Of a DNA stretch of 54,574 bases, positions 17,853 to 27,334 are shown in pieces. Source of the stretch: an uncultured Clostridia bacterium (GTDB taxonomy: Bacteria > Bacillota > Clostridia > TANB77 > CAG-508); contig CANQDO010000005.1 in NCBI GenBank assembly GCA_947593355.1, positions 1 through 54,574 on the forward strand, read 5' to 3'. The position numbers were made by a program, and so were the translations under genes. A model generated the notes under the pieces. The model saw only the letters and a program-made list of their open reading frames with translations. It made no database searches and was not told the DNA's origin. Every line of letters starts with the position of its first letter. Positions within the stretch are counted from its first letter, which is position 1.

Positions 17853-18167
17853 ATGACTTTTATGGAGTTACAAAAATTATTTGAAGATAATAAAGGAAAA
17901 GATATTAAACTAAATAAAACAGATGACAAATATATAATACAAATTTACGAAAGCTGTTATAACATTGGAAACTTTAAGATAAATTATAATCCAAAAGTCC
18001 ATATATTATTTTTTGATGACATAGTAGAGGTTACATCTTATAGACAATGGGGAACTAAAAAAAATAAAACTGAAAATTTTGGATTAGATGATGACATTAT
18101 GAAAATGAAAAAATTTATTACTACTAGTTTTTTGACATCATTAGTAAATTACAATAATAAAAAATAG
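17853..18167 (+). CDS. Hypothetical protein, first of a tandem paralogous pair
   Basis: 104 residues. Aligns end to end with the next gene: NKGKDIKLNKTDDKYIIQIY against NKGKDIKLSKTNDKYIIQVY, and a shared C-terminal LDD(D/N)IMKMK segment. Small mixed alpha/beta protein without signal or membrane segment. AAGGAGG precedes the ATG. Function unknown; immediately upstream of the coupling protein, so possibly transfer-related. Confidence 0.6.
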   Translation: MTFMELQKLFEDNKGKDIKLNKTDDKYIIQIYESCYNIGNFKINYNPKVHILFFDDIVEVTSYRQWGTKKNKTENFGLDDDIMKMKKFITTSFLTSLVNYNNKK

Positions 18168-18196
18168 TTGAAAATATAAGGAAAGAGAGGAAAAAA

Positions 18197-18514
18197 ATGA
18201 CATTTAAAGATTTATTAAATTTATTTGAAGGTAACAAAGGAAAAGATATTAAGTTAAGTAAAACAAATGATAAATACATAATTCAAGTTTATAATAATGA
18301 TTATCATACTAATGGAAATCTTAGGATAAAATATTCTACTAGACTAGATATACTGTTTAACAAGAATAAAGTAGCAGTTTCTCCTTGTAAATATGGTCAA
18401 CGTATCTATAAGCTTACTAAAATTTTCAAATTAGATGATAATATTATGAAAATGAAAGATTTGATTAGTATTGATTTTTTAAATTCATTAGTTGATTATA
18501 ATGATAAAAAATAA
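18197..18514 (+). CDS. Hypothetical protein, second of a tandem paralogous pair
   Basis: 105 residues and clearly related to the preceding gene over its whole length, so the two arose by tandem duplication. The middle part (residues 45-75) has diverged most. GAGAGG precedes the ATG; tcpA begins 26 bp after its stop. Function unknown. Confidence 0.6.
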   Translation: MTFKDLLNLFEGNKGKDIKLSKTNDKYIIQVYNNDYHTNGNLRIKYSTRLDILFNKNKVAVSPCKYGQRIYKLTKIFKLDDNIMKMKDLISIDFLNSLVDYNDKK

Positions 18515-18540
18515 TTGAAAAATGAAAGAGAGGAAAAACA

Positions 18541-19817
18541 ATGTTTAATTTATTTTTAAATTTATATATAAAATTTCGTAATTATATAGTAGATGTCATT
18601 AGAAGCAGGAATATTCCTGCTGATAAGTGGAAGAAAACTATTATAATAAGAAAAATTATGCGTATTTTCTTATTTGTTCTTCCTCTCTTAATATATTCTA
18701 TAATAGCATTGATATTATGGCTTAATATTGATATGACAAAAATATTAAATATTATTTTTATAGTAGTTGCTATTGTTGGATTTTTTGGCTTATTATATTT
18801 AATTTTAAAATTTAAACAAATAATTAAAAACTATATAATAGAAGATTACGAGGAACATTTTAGAAATATAGGATTAACTAATAAACAGGGAAATACTCCT
18901 ATATTTCGTAAAATGAAATATGATAAAAATGTTTCAGGTAAAGAAATATATTATTTTGATGATGTTGATGTGGATTATGGAAAATTTAATGAGCCTGTTG
19001 TTATTAGAGGGTTAAGAAATATTTTTCGTGGATATGTAACTCCTAGTGAGGGCAATATGTACGGACAATTTAGATTTTATGTAATACCCTCTTGTAAATC
19101 TAGTTGCAGACAGCTTACAATAAATGACACTTGGTTAGTACAAAATATTATTCATTTAGGTATATTTGGACGGTACTCGGTAGTCGGTAAGACAGTTGCA
19201 ATAGCATATTTTCTATATTTATATTGTTTATATGTTGAAGCTAATAGTATTGATATGGAAATTACTATTTGCGACCAAAAAATGACATTTGCAAAAAGAT
19301 TAGGCGTGGAAAAATCAAAATCTTTTCATTATGGATTAGATGTATTATCTGCTATTGAACAAATTTGTGCTAATTTTGAACAAATAAAGTTAAACCCTGA
19401 CGGAAAAATACGAATAATTGTTTGTGACGAGTACATCTCGCTAGTCGACAAGTTGCCACCTAAGGAAGCAACTCATTTAAAATTAATATTAGGAGCACTT
19501 ATCTTTGAAAGCCGTGAATATAATTACCATATTATACTTGCACGGACAGGCACGGACACGCAGAAAGATTTTCAGCAGGTGTTCGCTCATCTATTACAGA
19601 TAAGATATTATTAGGCGAAGCTACAACAACAGAAAAATCAACTGTATTTCCTGATGATGTCGCTTTAATGGACGCCCATAATATAGCAGGTCAGGGATTT
19701 ATGAAATTAGTGGGAATGCCTTATGTAGAAAGATTTAGCATACGTGACGCTGTTCCCCCATTTGCTGAAATTGGCGAAAAGGTTAAAAAATATATGAAAT
19801 TTGACAATATATATTAG
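18541..19817 (+). CDS. FtsK/TcpA-type DNA-translocase coupling protein, read through five CGG +1 frameshifts
   Basis: 423 residues after correction. Two N-terminal membrane helices (FLFVLPLLIYSIIALILWLNI; IIFIVVAIVGFFGLLYLIL) precede an FtsK-type ATPase that would bring the relaxase-DNA complex to a transfer apparatus. Zero-frame CGGs at 19171, 19178 and 19185 each precede GGT: skipping the C each time yields G-G-T-G-S-G-K-T, a perfect Walker A, where literal reading gives GRYSVVGKT. Two more CGGs at 19543 and 19553 precede GGA; skipping both Cs joins ILA to GQAGHAERFSAGVRSSITDKILLG and the remaining 80 residues, ending at TAG 19815. Walker B is IIVCDEY. Literal translation ends at 19614. Confidence 0.9.
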
Positions 19818-19818
19818 G

Positions 19819-19869
19819 TCGTGGCGTTGCGAAGCAACAGCCACGCTCCCTATATGTAAATACGGGAGT
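19819..19869 (+). other. GC-rich double hairpin before the relaxase gene, candidate oriT
   Basis: GTGGCGTTGC-GAA-GCAACAGCCAC forms one stem; CTCCC and GGGAG form a second. This is the most GC-rich non-coding patch of the element and lies between tcpA and the relaxase, where Tn916- and ICEBs1-like elements carry oriT. The nick site is not identifiable from sequence alone. Confidence 0.4.
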
Positions 19870-19896
19870 AACATTATATAAATGGAGGTGGTATAA

Positions 19897-20799
19897 ATGC
19901 CTAAAATAGACTATCTGACGGTTTCTCTTGCTAGAAATAAAAGCAAATTTTACTTAACTACATATGATGTTTTATGCGAATTTGGGCTAATACTACCAAA
20001 ATTGTATAAAGAAACGTGCAAAGACCCTATAAGTAGCAAAGGAACGACACAAAGAATTACACAATATGGAATTACAGTATCTAAACAATACGGAACAGCA
20101 AGTCAAAGAGGTTGGAAATATAATGTTCAATTATCAGGGGCTTTTTGGAAAGCTATTGATTATGATTATAAACTTGTTAAAAATATTTTAGATACATTTG
20201 TTGAATATAGAATATCAAGATTAGATTTAGCAGATGATGTATGCGTTCCAATTAAACAATGGCGAAATTATTATAAGAAAGCATTTAAAACAGGATTATA
20301 TACTTTAAATGGTAAAGAAGACGCAAGAACAGTTTACTATGGAAGCAGAAAAAGTCAATTTTATACTCGTGTATATAACAAAACTGCTAATGACCCTTAT
20401 AACTACCCTGCACCTGAAGATAAAGTAATTATTCGTTTTGAAATAGAAATACATAGAATACGTGGGGATTTAGTTTTAGATAATGCTTTTGATGAAGAAT
20501 TTACTAAAAGAATATTTGAACAAAGATTAAAAGTAATTACTAAAAAAGACAATTCAAATTTTATAAAAAAATATTTCCTAGAAAATAAAAATCCTACTAA
20601 AATAAAAACAGTAAAAAGACCTATTGGAAATATACAAAAAAGTGTAGATTACGTATTTGACGCATATCAGCCATATATTTTAGCAGGATTAAAAAGTGAA
20701 GCATTTGTCAATAAGTATAAGGATTTAGATTTAAAAGAACTACCAAAAAAGGCACAAAAAATACTTACTGTTTTAAATGAGAAAGCTAGAAAGGAGTAG
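19897..20799 (+). CDS. Rep_trans/MobT-type relaxase or replication initiator
   Basis: 300 residues resembling the replication-initiation family that includes Tn916 Orf20 and ICEBs1 NicK: an early KIDYLTVSLA strand, YRISRLDLADDV metal-site-like region, and YYGSRKSQFYTRVYNKT. It would nick at oriT and start rolling-circle replication or transfer. GGAGGTGG precedes the ATG. With tcpA upstream and a serine recombinase downstream but no type IV secretion genes, it indicates a mobilizable rather than self-transmissible element. Confidence 0.8.
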   Translation: MPKIDYLTVSLARNKSKFYLTTYDVLCEFGLILPKLYKETCKDPISSKGTTQRITQYGITVSKQYGTASQRGWKYNVQLSGAFWKAIDYDYKLVKNILDTFVEYRISRLDLADDVCVPIKQWRNYYKKAFKTGLYTLNGKEDARTVYYGSRKSQFYTRVYNKTANDPYNYPAPEDKVIIRFEIEIHRIRGDLVLDNAFDEEFTKRIFEQRLKVITKKDNSNFIKKYFLENKNPTKIKTVKRPIGNIQKSVDYVFDAYQPYILAGLKSEAFVNKYKDLDLKELPKKAQKILTVLNEKARKE

Positions 20800-20803
20800 C
20801 AAA

Positions 20804-20956
20804 ATGCAGGAAAAAAGAATTATTACACATAGTTTCTATGAAATGGGAAAAATAACAGCTATTGTCAATGCTGTTTATAAAAAAGAAAATGCACCTAATA
20901 TAAATAATATTTTATTAAAACTTATGCAAAAAGATGTTGAAAAAAATAACAATTAA
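20804..20956 (+). CDS. Small hypothetical protein
   Basis: 50 residues, MQEKRIITHSFYEMGKITAIVN..., helical and charged. Follows the relaxase by 4 bp and has AAGGAG overlapping the relaxase end, so it is translationally coupled to it. Small ORFs between relaxase and recombinase are common in such elements; the function is unknown. Confidence 0.6.
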   Translation: MQEKRIITHSFYEMGKITAIVNAVYKKENAPNINNILLKLMQKDVEKNNN

Positions 20957-21038
20957 CTTTGCAATAGCAAGTTAAAAGTAATATAATAATAAATGTAATG
21001 TAAATATTGCTTTTGACTGTGTGCTGAAAGGAGGAAAA

Positions 21039-22753
21039 ATGAAACAGTCAAAAAGTAAAATAAATATAAATAATACAATAGCACTATATTTACGTATTAG
21101 TCGTGATGACGGATTAGATGAAAGTTATTCTATACAAAATCAAAGAAAATTATTACAAAAAGTAGCGAAAGAAAAAGGCTTTATAAACTTTATAGAGTTT
21201 ATAGATGACGGAATAACAGGAACAGACAAAGACAGAAAATCTTTTAGGCGTATGATAGAACAAGTAGAAAATGACACAGCTCTATTTTCAGCAGTTATAG
21301 TAAAAGACGTTACAAGATTTGCAAGAGATTATATAAGAGCAGGACTTTATATTGAAGAATTATTCCCAGAGCATAATATACGCTTTATTTCAGTACGGAG
21401 AGGGTATTGATAGTGCAGAGGGCGAAAATCCTTTTATTGGATTTATGAATATCACTGCTGAATATTATAGTAGAGATATTTCAAAAAAGAGAAGATTATC
21501 TAATTACGTAAAAGGAAATGCAGGAGAGCCTCTTGGACTACCACCTTATGGCTATATGAAAGACCCTGACAATCCTAAAAGGTGGATTATTGATGAAAAA
21601 CCTGCAGAAGTTGTTCGTAGAATTTTTAATGAATTTTTAAGTGGTAAAGGAACAGACCAAATAGGAAAAGGATTAACAGAAGATAAAATCTTAACACCTA
21701 TGAATTATTGGGCAAGTATTGGATTAAATCGTGGTGGATTACGTAATACTGAAAATCCTTATTATTGGAACTCATCATCTGTTCAAAAAATACTAACTTT
21801 ACAAGAGTATTGTCGGCGATATAATAAACTTTAAAACCTATTCCAAGTCTTATAAACTTAAAAAGAGATTAAAAAATAATCCTGAAAATATTGTTATATT
21901 CAAAGATGTTCACGAGCCTATTATAAGTCGTGAAGATTTTGAAAGAGTACAAGAAAAAAGAGGAAAAACAAGAAAACGTCAAACTTCTAATGGAGAAACA
22001 AATATTTTTTCAGGTTTACTAACTTGTGCAGACTGTGGCTCTAATATGAATTATCATTTTAATCAAAAAAATCACGATATAAAATATTTTAATTGTTCTA
22101 GTAATAATAATCGCAAAGGAAATTGCACACAAACACATTATATTAGAGTAGATTTTTTAGAACAAGTTGTATTACAAGAAATACGCAGATTAACAAAATT
22201 TGCTACACAATATGAAAAACAATTTGCAGAAGCTATAATAAAAAATTCTAAAATATCATTTGAAAAAGATAAACATAGTAAAAGAAAAGAATTAAATAGC
22301 CTACTTGCAAGAGATAAAGACCTAGACAACATTTTTAATCGTATGTATGAAGATAATATATCAGGAAAAATAGATGATGACAGATTTGCAAAGATGTCAA
22401 AAATATATACAGATGAGCAAAAAGAAATTGCAGAAAAAGTCAAAAATTTACAAGCAGAACTAGAAAAAGAAGACGAAAAAACTATGACAGCAGATACATT
22501 TATATCTACTGTTCGCAAGTACACAAGAGCCAAGAAGCTAACAAGAGAAATGTTAAACGAACTTATAGATGAAATTAAAATAAATCACGCAGAAAAAATA
22601 ATAAGTGGCGAAACGGTACAAATTATAACTATATATTGGAATTGTGTAGGTACAATAGAAATTCCTGATTTACCAAAAATACCTGATGTTGATGTTACAG
22701 TAAATACAAGAAAAGGCGTAAATGTTAAATACGCACCTAAATTATCAGCATAA
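21039..22753 (+). CDS. Large serine recombinase, read through two CGG +1 frameshifts
   Basis: 570 residues after correction. The N-terminal resolvase domain has LYLRISRDD with the catalytic Ser; then the recombinase domain (GEPLGLPPYGYMKDPDNPKRW), a zinc ribbon (TCADCGSNMN...CSSNNN..GNC) and a C-terminal coiled coil. Zero-frame CGG at 21396 precedes GGA: skipping C gives S-V-G-E-G-I-D-S instead of an early stop. A second CGG at 21814 precedes GGC: skipping C gives Q-E-Y-C-G-D-I-I-N-F-K-T, the usual motif. AAAGGAGG at 21027 fixes ATG 21039. It is the probable integrase of the element. Confidence 0.9.
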
Positions 22754-22763
22754 AATAAAAAAA

Positions 22764-22772
22764 TGTTCTTAT
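22764..22772. repeat. Possible right attachment-site repeat
   Basis: TGTTCTTAT, the same 9-mer as at 14641-14649, just after the recombinase stop. A 9-mer match in AT-rich DNA can be chance. Confidence 0.3.
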
Positions 22773-22803
22773 GAAACGTTAAATCCCATAAAAACATCCA
22801 GAC

Positions 22804-22886
22804 TGGTGCGGATGAGAGGACTTGAACCCCCACGGTTTCCCACTAGATCCTAAGTCTAGCGCGTCTGCCAGTTTCGCCACATCCGC
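22804..22886 (-). tRNA. tRNA-Leu (anticodon UAG)
   Basis: On the minus strand GCGGATG pairs with CATCCGC, followed by discriminator A and encoded CCA. The anticodon stem surrounds loop CTTAGGA (anticodon TAG), a long variable arm fits Leu, and GGTTCAAGTCC is the T-arm. It abuts the mobile element. Confidence 0.95.
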
Positions 22887-23069
22887 ATAATTAATACATT
22901 ATTTATATTAGCACATTTTTTATTAAAATGTCAATACTATACACCTAAAAAACGATAAAATTTAAAAAAATTAATATAAAAATACTTGTAATTTTTAGTA
23001 TTTTATGGTGAAATAATATCAGTAAGAACATCCGCTTCTATGTAATAAAAAAGAAATGAGGTAAAGTAT

Positions 23070-24437
23070 ATGCAAGTGCCTGTAAAGAAAAATGAGGAAT
23101 ATATAGTAGATATAATAGATAATGGGTTTGAAGGAGAAGGAATTGCTAAAATTGATAATTTTACAATATTTGTACAAGGAGCAATAAAAGGCGAAAAAAT
23201 AAAAATACTAATATTAAAAGTATTAGTATCACATGCTTATGCAAAAATTGTTGAAATAATAGAAAAATCACCATATAGAGTAGAAGCAGATTGTAGTACG
23301 TATAAAAGGTGTGGTGGATGTAATTTAAGACATATTGATTATGAAGAAACTTTAAATATAAAGCAAAATATAGTTCAAAATTTAGTAAACAAAACATTAG
23401 AAAATTCTAAAGAAATAAAAGTGAATAAAACACTTGGAATGGGAAATCCGTATAACTATAGAAATAAAGCACAATATCCAATAGGTTTAAATAGAAAAAA
23501 AGAGCCTGTTATAGGAGTATTTGCAGAACGTACACATGAAGTTATACAAATGAAAAATTGCTTAATTCAAGATACCACCGCAGAAAAAATAGCCTTTTTG
23601 GTATATAAGTTTATAAAAGAAAACGCAATTTCTGTTTATGATGAAGAAACGAAAAAGGGATTGTTTAGACATATTGTAATAAAAGTTGGAATTAGAACAC
23701 ATGAGATTATGTGTATATTTGTAATAAATGGAAAGAAAATTCCAAAGGAAAATGAATTGGTAGAAATGCTAGTAAAAACTTATAATGTAAAAACTATTAT
23801 TAAAAATATTAATACAAAAAATACAAATGTAATATTAAGTCATGATAATATTGTTATTCATGGAGATGGCTGTATTTATGATATTTTAGGAGATTATACT
23901 TTTAAAATTTCACCGTTATCATTTTATCAAATTAATCCAGTTCAAGCAGAAGCATTGTACAACATAGCATTAGAAATGGCAGAATTGAAAAAAGATGACA
24001 CTTTATTTGATTTGTATTGTGGAATAGGAACTATTGGAATTTTTGCTTCGAAGTATGTAAAGAAGGTATATGGAATAGAAATTGTAGAACAAGCAATTAG
24101 GGATGCAGAAGAAAATGCAAAAATGAATGAAATTAATAATATAGAATTTCTAAGTGGAGATACTCCAAAGGTACTTTCTAAATTGTTAGAAGAAAAACAA
24201 GTTTATCCAGATGTAGTAGTTGTTGACCCTCCAAGAAAAGGAATTGATGAAGATACTATTTCAAGTATTTTAGCGGTTAAACCAAGAAAAGTAATTTATA
24301 TAAGTTGTAATCCTGCTACAATGGTTAGAGATATTAAATTATTACAAGAAAGTTATAACATAAAGCAAATTCAACCAGTTGATATGTTTCCGTTTACATC
24401 ACACATTGAGTGTATTACTGTTCTACATTTAAAATAA
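23070..24437 (+). CDS. TrmA/RlmD-family RNA (uracil-5-)-methyltransferase
   Basis: 455 residues. An N-terminal TRAM-like domain (about 5-60) is followed by an iron-sulfur Cys cluster (CSTYKRCGGCNLRH, with a later Cys in MKNCLIQ), the SAM fold (LFDLYCGIGTIGIFA) and the catalytic PPRKG and SCNPATMVRD segments with the nucleophilic Cys. Members methylate U747 or U1939 of 23S rRNA, or tRNA U54; which one cannot be told here. Follows a weak GAGGTAAAG ribosome site. Confidence 0.92.
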   Translation: MQVPVKKNEEYIVDIIDNGFEGEGIAKIDNFTIFVQGAIKGEKIKILILKVLVSHAYAKIVEIIEKSPYRVEADCSTYKRCGGCNLRHIDYEETLNIKQNIVQNLVNKTLENSKEIKVNKTLGMGNPYNYRNKAQYPIGLNRKKEPVIGVFAERTHEVIQMKNCLIQDTTAEKIAFLVYKFIKENAISVYDEETKKGLFRHIVIKVGIRTHEIMCIFVINGKKIPKENELVEMLVKTYNVKTIIKNINTKNTNVILSHDNIVIHGDGCIYDILGDYTFKISPLSFYQINPVQAEALYNIALEMAELKKDDTLFDLYCGIGTIGIFASKYVKKVYGIEIVEQAIRDAEENAKMNEINNIEFLSGDTPKVLSKLLEEKQVYPDVVVVDPPRKGIDEDTISSILAVKPRKVIYISCNPATMVRDIKLLQESYNIKQIQPVDMFPFTSHIECITVLHLK

Positions 24438-24439
24438 TA

Positions 24440-24760
24440 GCTATAAAGCAATAACGGCAACTATTTCAGAAAAATGTTAAAAATAGGAAAAAGTAAAAAA
24501 TAAGAAAAAACATTAAAATAAAATCAAATAAAAATATAAAAAATAATCAACTCGATGTAGTAGATATGATTAAACAAAATGCAAAAAAATCATATAATCG
24601 TTGATGCAGTAAGAAATTCCAATATACATATCTACGGTATAACTATGAAGAATATCGTTGTCTTACGGTAGATATGACAAAATCTTGAAAAATCAATAAA
24701 AAGTAAATTTTTAGCATACATCATATCTACGGTACGACATCGACTAAAAAAATAAAAAAA
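24440..24760. repeat. Non-coding stretch with repeated CATATCTACGGTA motif
   Basis: No ORF. CATATCTACGGTA occurs at 24627-24639 and 24721-24733, with the inverted form TACGGTAGATATG at 24664-24676 and the related GTAGTAGATATG near 24557. The inverted copies could pair, so a regulatory RNA or protein-binding repeats are possible. Confidence 0.5.
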
Positions 24761-24772
24761 GAGGAAACAATC

Positions 24773-24800
24773 TTAATAAAGTGTGAAAGCACTTTATTTT
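24773..24800 (+). terminator. Intrinsic terminator
   Basis: AATAAAGTG TGAAAG CACTTTATT followed by Ts; ends the region containing the CATATCTACGGTA repeats. Confidence 0.7.
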
Positions 24801-24844
24801 TATAACTCTAAGGACCAACCATGGATTATATGAAGTGGTAAGAT

Positions 24845-24880
24845 GAAAGTAGACACGAAAATCTACTTTCATTTTTTATT
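24845..24880 (+). terminator. Second intrinsic terminator
   Basis: GAAAGTAGA and TCTACTTTC form a stem followed by ATTTTTTATTTT. Confidence 0.75.
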
Positions 24881-24939
24881 TTCTTATTTTAATAAAATAG
24901 AAAAGAATGGAAAACTGAACAAAATTTTGCAAAAATGGG

Positions 24940-24968
24940 TTGAGAATTCGCGTAGAATGTGATATAAC
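24940..24968 (+). promoter_or_regulatory. Sigma-A-type promoter
   Basis: TTGAGA (24940-24945), 17-bp spacer, TATAAC (24963-24968), about 30 bp before the 24998 start. Confidence 0.6.
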
Positions 24969-24997
24969 ATAAGAAAATAAAAAAAGGAATTACTATT

Positions 24998-25711
24998 ATG
25001 TTAAAAAATGAAAGATATAATAAATTAATAGAAGAACTTAATCAAAAATTGCATCAACCAGAAATAAAATTTAATTTACCGGAAAATAAAGATAAAACCT
25101 TTACAATTGAAACATATAAAGTAGTAAGGTCTTCATTATTAGCTAAATATATAAAATCTACTAAAGCTATTGCTTTTTTAGATATGAATGGATTTTGTGA
25201 AGATACTAAAATCATATTAAGGACAGTATATGAAATAATGATAATATTATTATATTGTAATATGAATCCTGAAGACTATTTTAATAGATACAAAGAGTAT
25301 AGATGTGTAACTATAAAGAAATATATAGATTCTTTAGGAACGGAAGAATTGAAACAAGTAAAGAAAACGGCTTTAGAAAATAATAAAAAGGAATTTAATG
25401 AATATAAAGAAAAATATATTCAAAATAATAGAGATGAAAGATATTGGAATGGAAAAACATTTAAACAAACGATGAAAGAAGTTTCTAAAAGATATGATAA
25501 TAGTATAAATAGTTTATATTATAATGTTTATATGCTGAATTGCGAAGAAGTACATTCAGACTTTTCAGGAATTGTAAATAATTATTTGGATCTGTTAGAT
25601 GATAAAATAATAATAAATGCAGATATTAAAAAGGATTTGAATTATACAGTTATAATTCAAAGTTTAGAAGAAATTTCAAGAAAATTAGACTATATTGATT
25701 TTGATTGGTAA
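24998..25711 (+). CDS. DUF5677-like hypothetical protein
   Basis: 237 residues, mostly helical. The segment FCEDTKIILRTVYEIMIILLYCNMNPEDYFNRYKEYR and the late HSDFSGIVNNYLD pattern resemble DUF5677, an uncharacterised family frequent on mobile islands. AAAGGAA lies before the ATG. Followed by a BRO-domain gene. Function unknown. Confidence 0.6.
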   Translation: MLKNERYNKLIEELNQKLHQPEIKFNLPENKDKTFTIETYKVVRSSLLAKYIKSTKAIAFLDMNGFCEDTKIILRTVYEIMIILLYCNMNPEDYFNRYKEYRCVTIKKYIDSLGTEELKQVKKTALENNKKEFNEYKEKYIQNNRDERYWNGKTFKQTMKEVSKRYDNSINSLYYNVYMLNCEEVHSDFSGIVNNYLDLLDDKIIINADIKKDLNYTVIIQSLEEISRKLDYIDFDW

Positions 25712-25786
25712 TCTAGATAGTTAAAAGATGTTTTATTAATACTAAATTTAAACTATCTATAACATAAAATTAAGAGAGGAAGATGC

Positions 25787-26674
25787 TTGTTGGAAAGTAA
25801 TAAATTAGAAACTATTTCAAATCTTTTTGAAGGAAAAGAAATCAGAAGCATTTGGGATGCTGAAAAAGAAGATTACTATTTTAGTGTGGTTGATGTTATT
25901 AAAGCATTAACTGACAGCCCTGATCCATCACATTATTGGAGAACTTTAAAATACAGAATGACTAAAGAAGGAAATGAAACCGTCACAAATTGTGACACTT
26001 TCAAATTTGAGTCTAAAGATGGCAAAATGAGAAATACAGATGTTTTAAACACACAAGGAATATTACGCCTGGTTGAATCAGTACCGAGTAATAAAGCTGA
26101 ACCATTTAAATTATGGCTAGCTCAAATGGGAAAAGAAAGAATTGATGAAGTCTTTGATCCTGAAATAGCAATAAAAAGAGCAATAGATTATTATAGAAAT
26201 CGTGGTTATTCCGATAAATGGATTGAAGCTAGACTAAAAGGAATATTAGATAGAAATAAATTAACAGATGTATGGAAAGAAAATGGAATAACAGAAAGCT
26301 ATGAATTTGCAGTTCTAACAAACGAAATATATAAAACTTGGTCAGGTATGAAAGCTTCACAATATAAAGCATACAAAGGTATTAGAAAAGAATCTTTAAG
26401 AGATAATATGTCAGATGTAGAAGTAGCGTTAACAAATTTAGGAGAAATAGCTACAAGAGAGCTAGCTAAAAAGCACAAACCTTATGGATTAAAAGAAAAT
26501 AGAAAAGTTGCAAAAGCAGGAGGAGAGGTTGCAAAAACAGCACGAGATGATTTAGAGAAAAAACTAGGTGAAACAGTAATTAGCAAAAAGAATGCTTTAA
26601 ATTATAAATATATAGAGCAAAAAGTTTTAGATAGAATGAAACACAAGAATGATGCTAATCAAAAACAAGGTTAA
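25787..26674 (+). CDS. BRO-N-domain protein (phage antirepressor-like)
   Basis: 295 residues. The N-terminal BRO domain reads IRSIWDAEKEDYYFSVVDVIKALTDSPDPSHYWRTLKYRM with FKLWLAQMGKERIDEVFDPE closing it (about residue 125); the C-terminal part is a helical region rich in KAxGxVAKTARDDLEKKLG-like repeats, seen in stand-alone chromosomal BRO proteins often annotated as DNA-damage-inducible. The start is TTG 25787 or 25790, with GAGAGGA upstream. Probably of phage or island origin. Confidence 0.8.
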   Translation: MLESNKLETISNLFEGKEIRSIWDAEKEDYYFSVVDVIKALTDSPDPSHYWRTLKYRMTKEGNETVTNCDTFKFESKDGKMRNTDVLNTQGILRLVESVPSNKAEPFKLWLAQMGKERIDEVFDPEIAIKRAIDYYRNRGYSDKWIEARLKGILDRNKLTDVWKENGITESYEFAVLTNEIYKTWSGMKASQYKAYKGIRKESLRDNMSDVEVALTNLGEIATRELAKKHKPYGLKENRKVAKAGGEVAKTARDDLEKKLGETVISKKNALNYKYIEQKVLDRMKHKNDANQKQG

Positions 26675-26693
26675 TAATAGGAGAAAAAAATAA

Positions 26694-27320
26694 TTGAAAA
26701 AAGAAAATACTAAAAATTTAATAATACGAAGTAGTTCTGCTGAATTTTTAGTATTTGAAATGCAAAAAAAAGAAAGAGGAATACAAGTACGATTTGAAGA
26801 AGGAGATTTATGGCTAACTCGAAAGCCATAGGAGAATTGTATAATTGTATTTCTGATAATGTAGGATTACATTTAAAGAATATATATAAAGATTTTGAAT
26901 TAGACCCAAAATTAACTACCGAGGAATTCTCGGTAGTTCAAAAAGAAGGAACTAAAGAAGTAAAGAGAAATGTTAAATATTATACATCATGTAATATCAC
27001 ATCAAACAGCTGCAGAAATTATTTATAATAGAGTAGATAGTGAAAAAGAACATATGGGATTAACTTCATGGAAACATTCTCCAAATGGAAAAATTTTAGA
27101 AACAGATGTGGTTATTGCTAAAAATTATTTAAGTAAAGAAGAATTAGAAGATTTAGAAAGAATAGTAAATGCTTTTTTGGATTTAGCAGAAGGTAGAGCT
27201 AAAAGAAATATTCCAATGACTATGGAAGATTGGGCAAGTAGAATAGATAAATATTTATTAGCAGATGATAGAGATATATTAAAAGATGCAGGAAAGATAT
27301 CACACGAACAAGACATGTAA
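26694..27320 (+). pseudogene. RhuM-like virulence-family protein, decayed
   Basis: Begins at TTG 26694 after AGGAG. The N-terminus (GIQVRFEEGDLWLT) and the C-terminal region (HQTAAEIIYNRVDSEKEHMGL, PMTMEDWA, ILKDAGKI) are RhuM-like. After WLT the frame breaks in CGAAAGCC (a missing base restores KAIGELYN). The middle of the family, roughly 100 residues between VKYY and HQTAAE, is missing, with a second frame change there. Unlike the CGG cases these breaks are ordinary indels and a deletion, so this is a real pseudogene. Confidence 0.8.
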
Positions 27321-27334
27321 TACTTGATTTTGAT

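Noticed and set aside
18541..19614. TcpA as a degenerate ATPase with GRYSVVGKT in place of Walker A
   Set aside because: Skipping the three Cs gives GGTGSGKT, and the same rule repairs the later break and five other genes.
24627..24733. CRISPR-like array
   Set aside because: CATATCTACGGTA copies are few, short, unevenly spaced and partly inverted; no cas genes are nearby.
26694..27320. RhuM as another CGG-frameshift gene
   Set aside because: No CGG at the breaks; the first break needs an added base and the middle of the protein is deleted.
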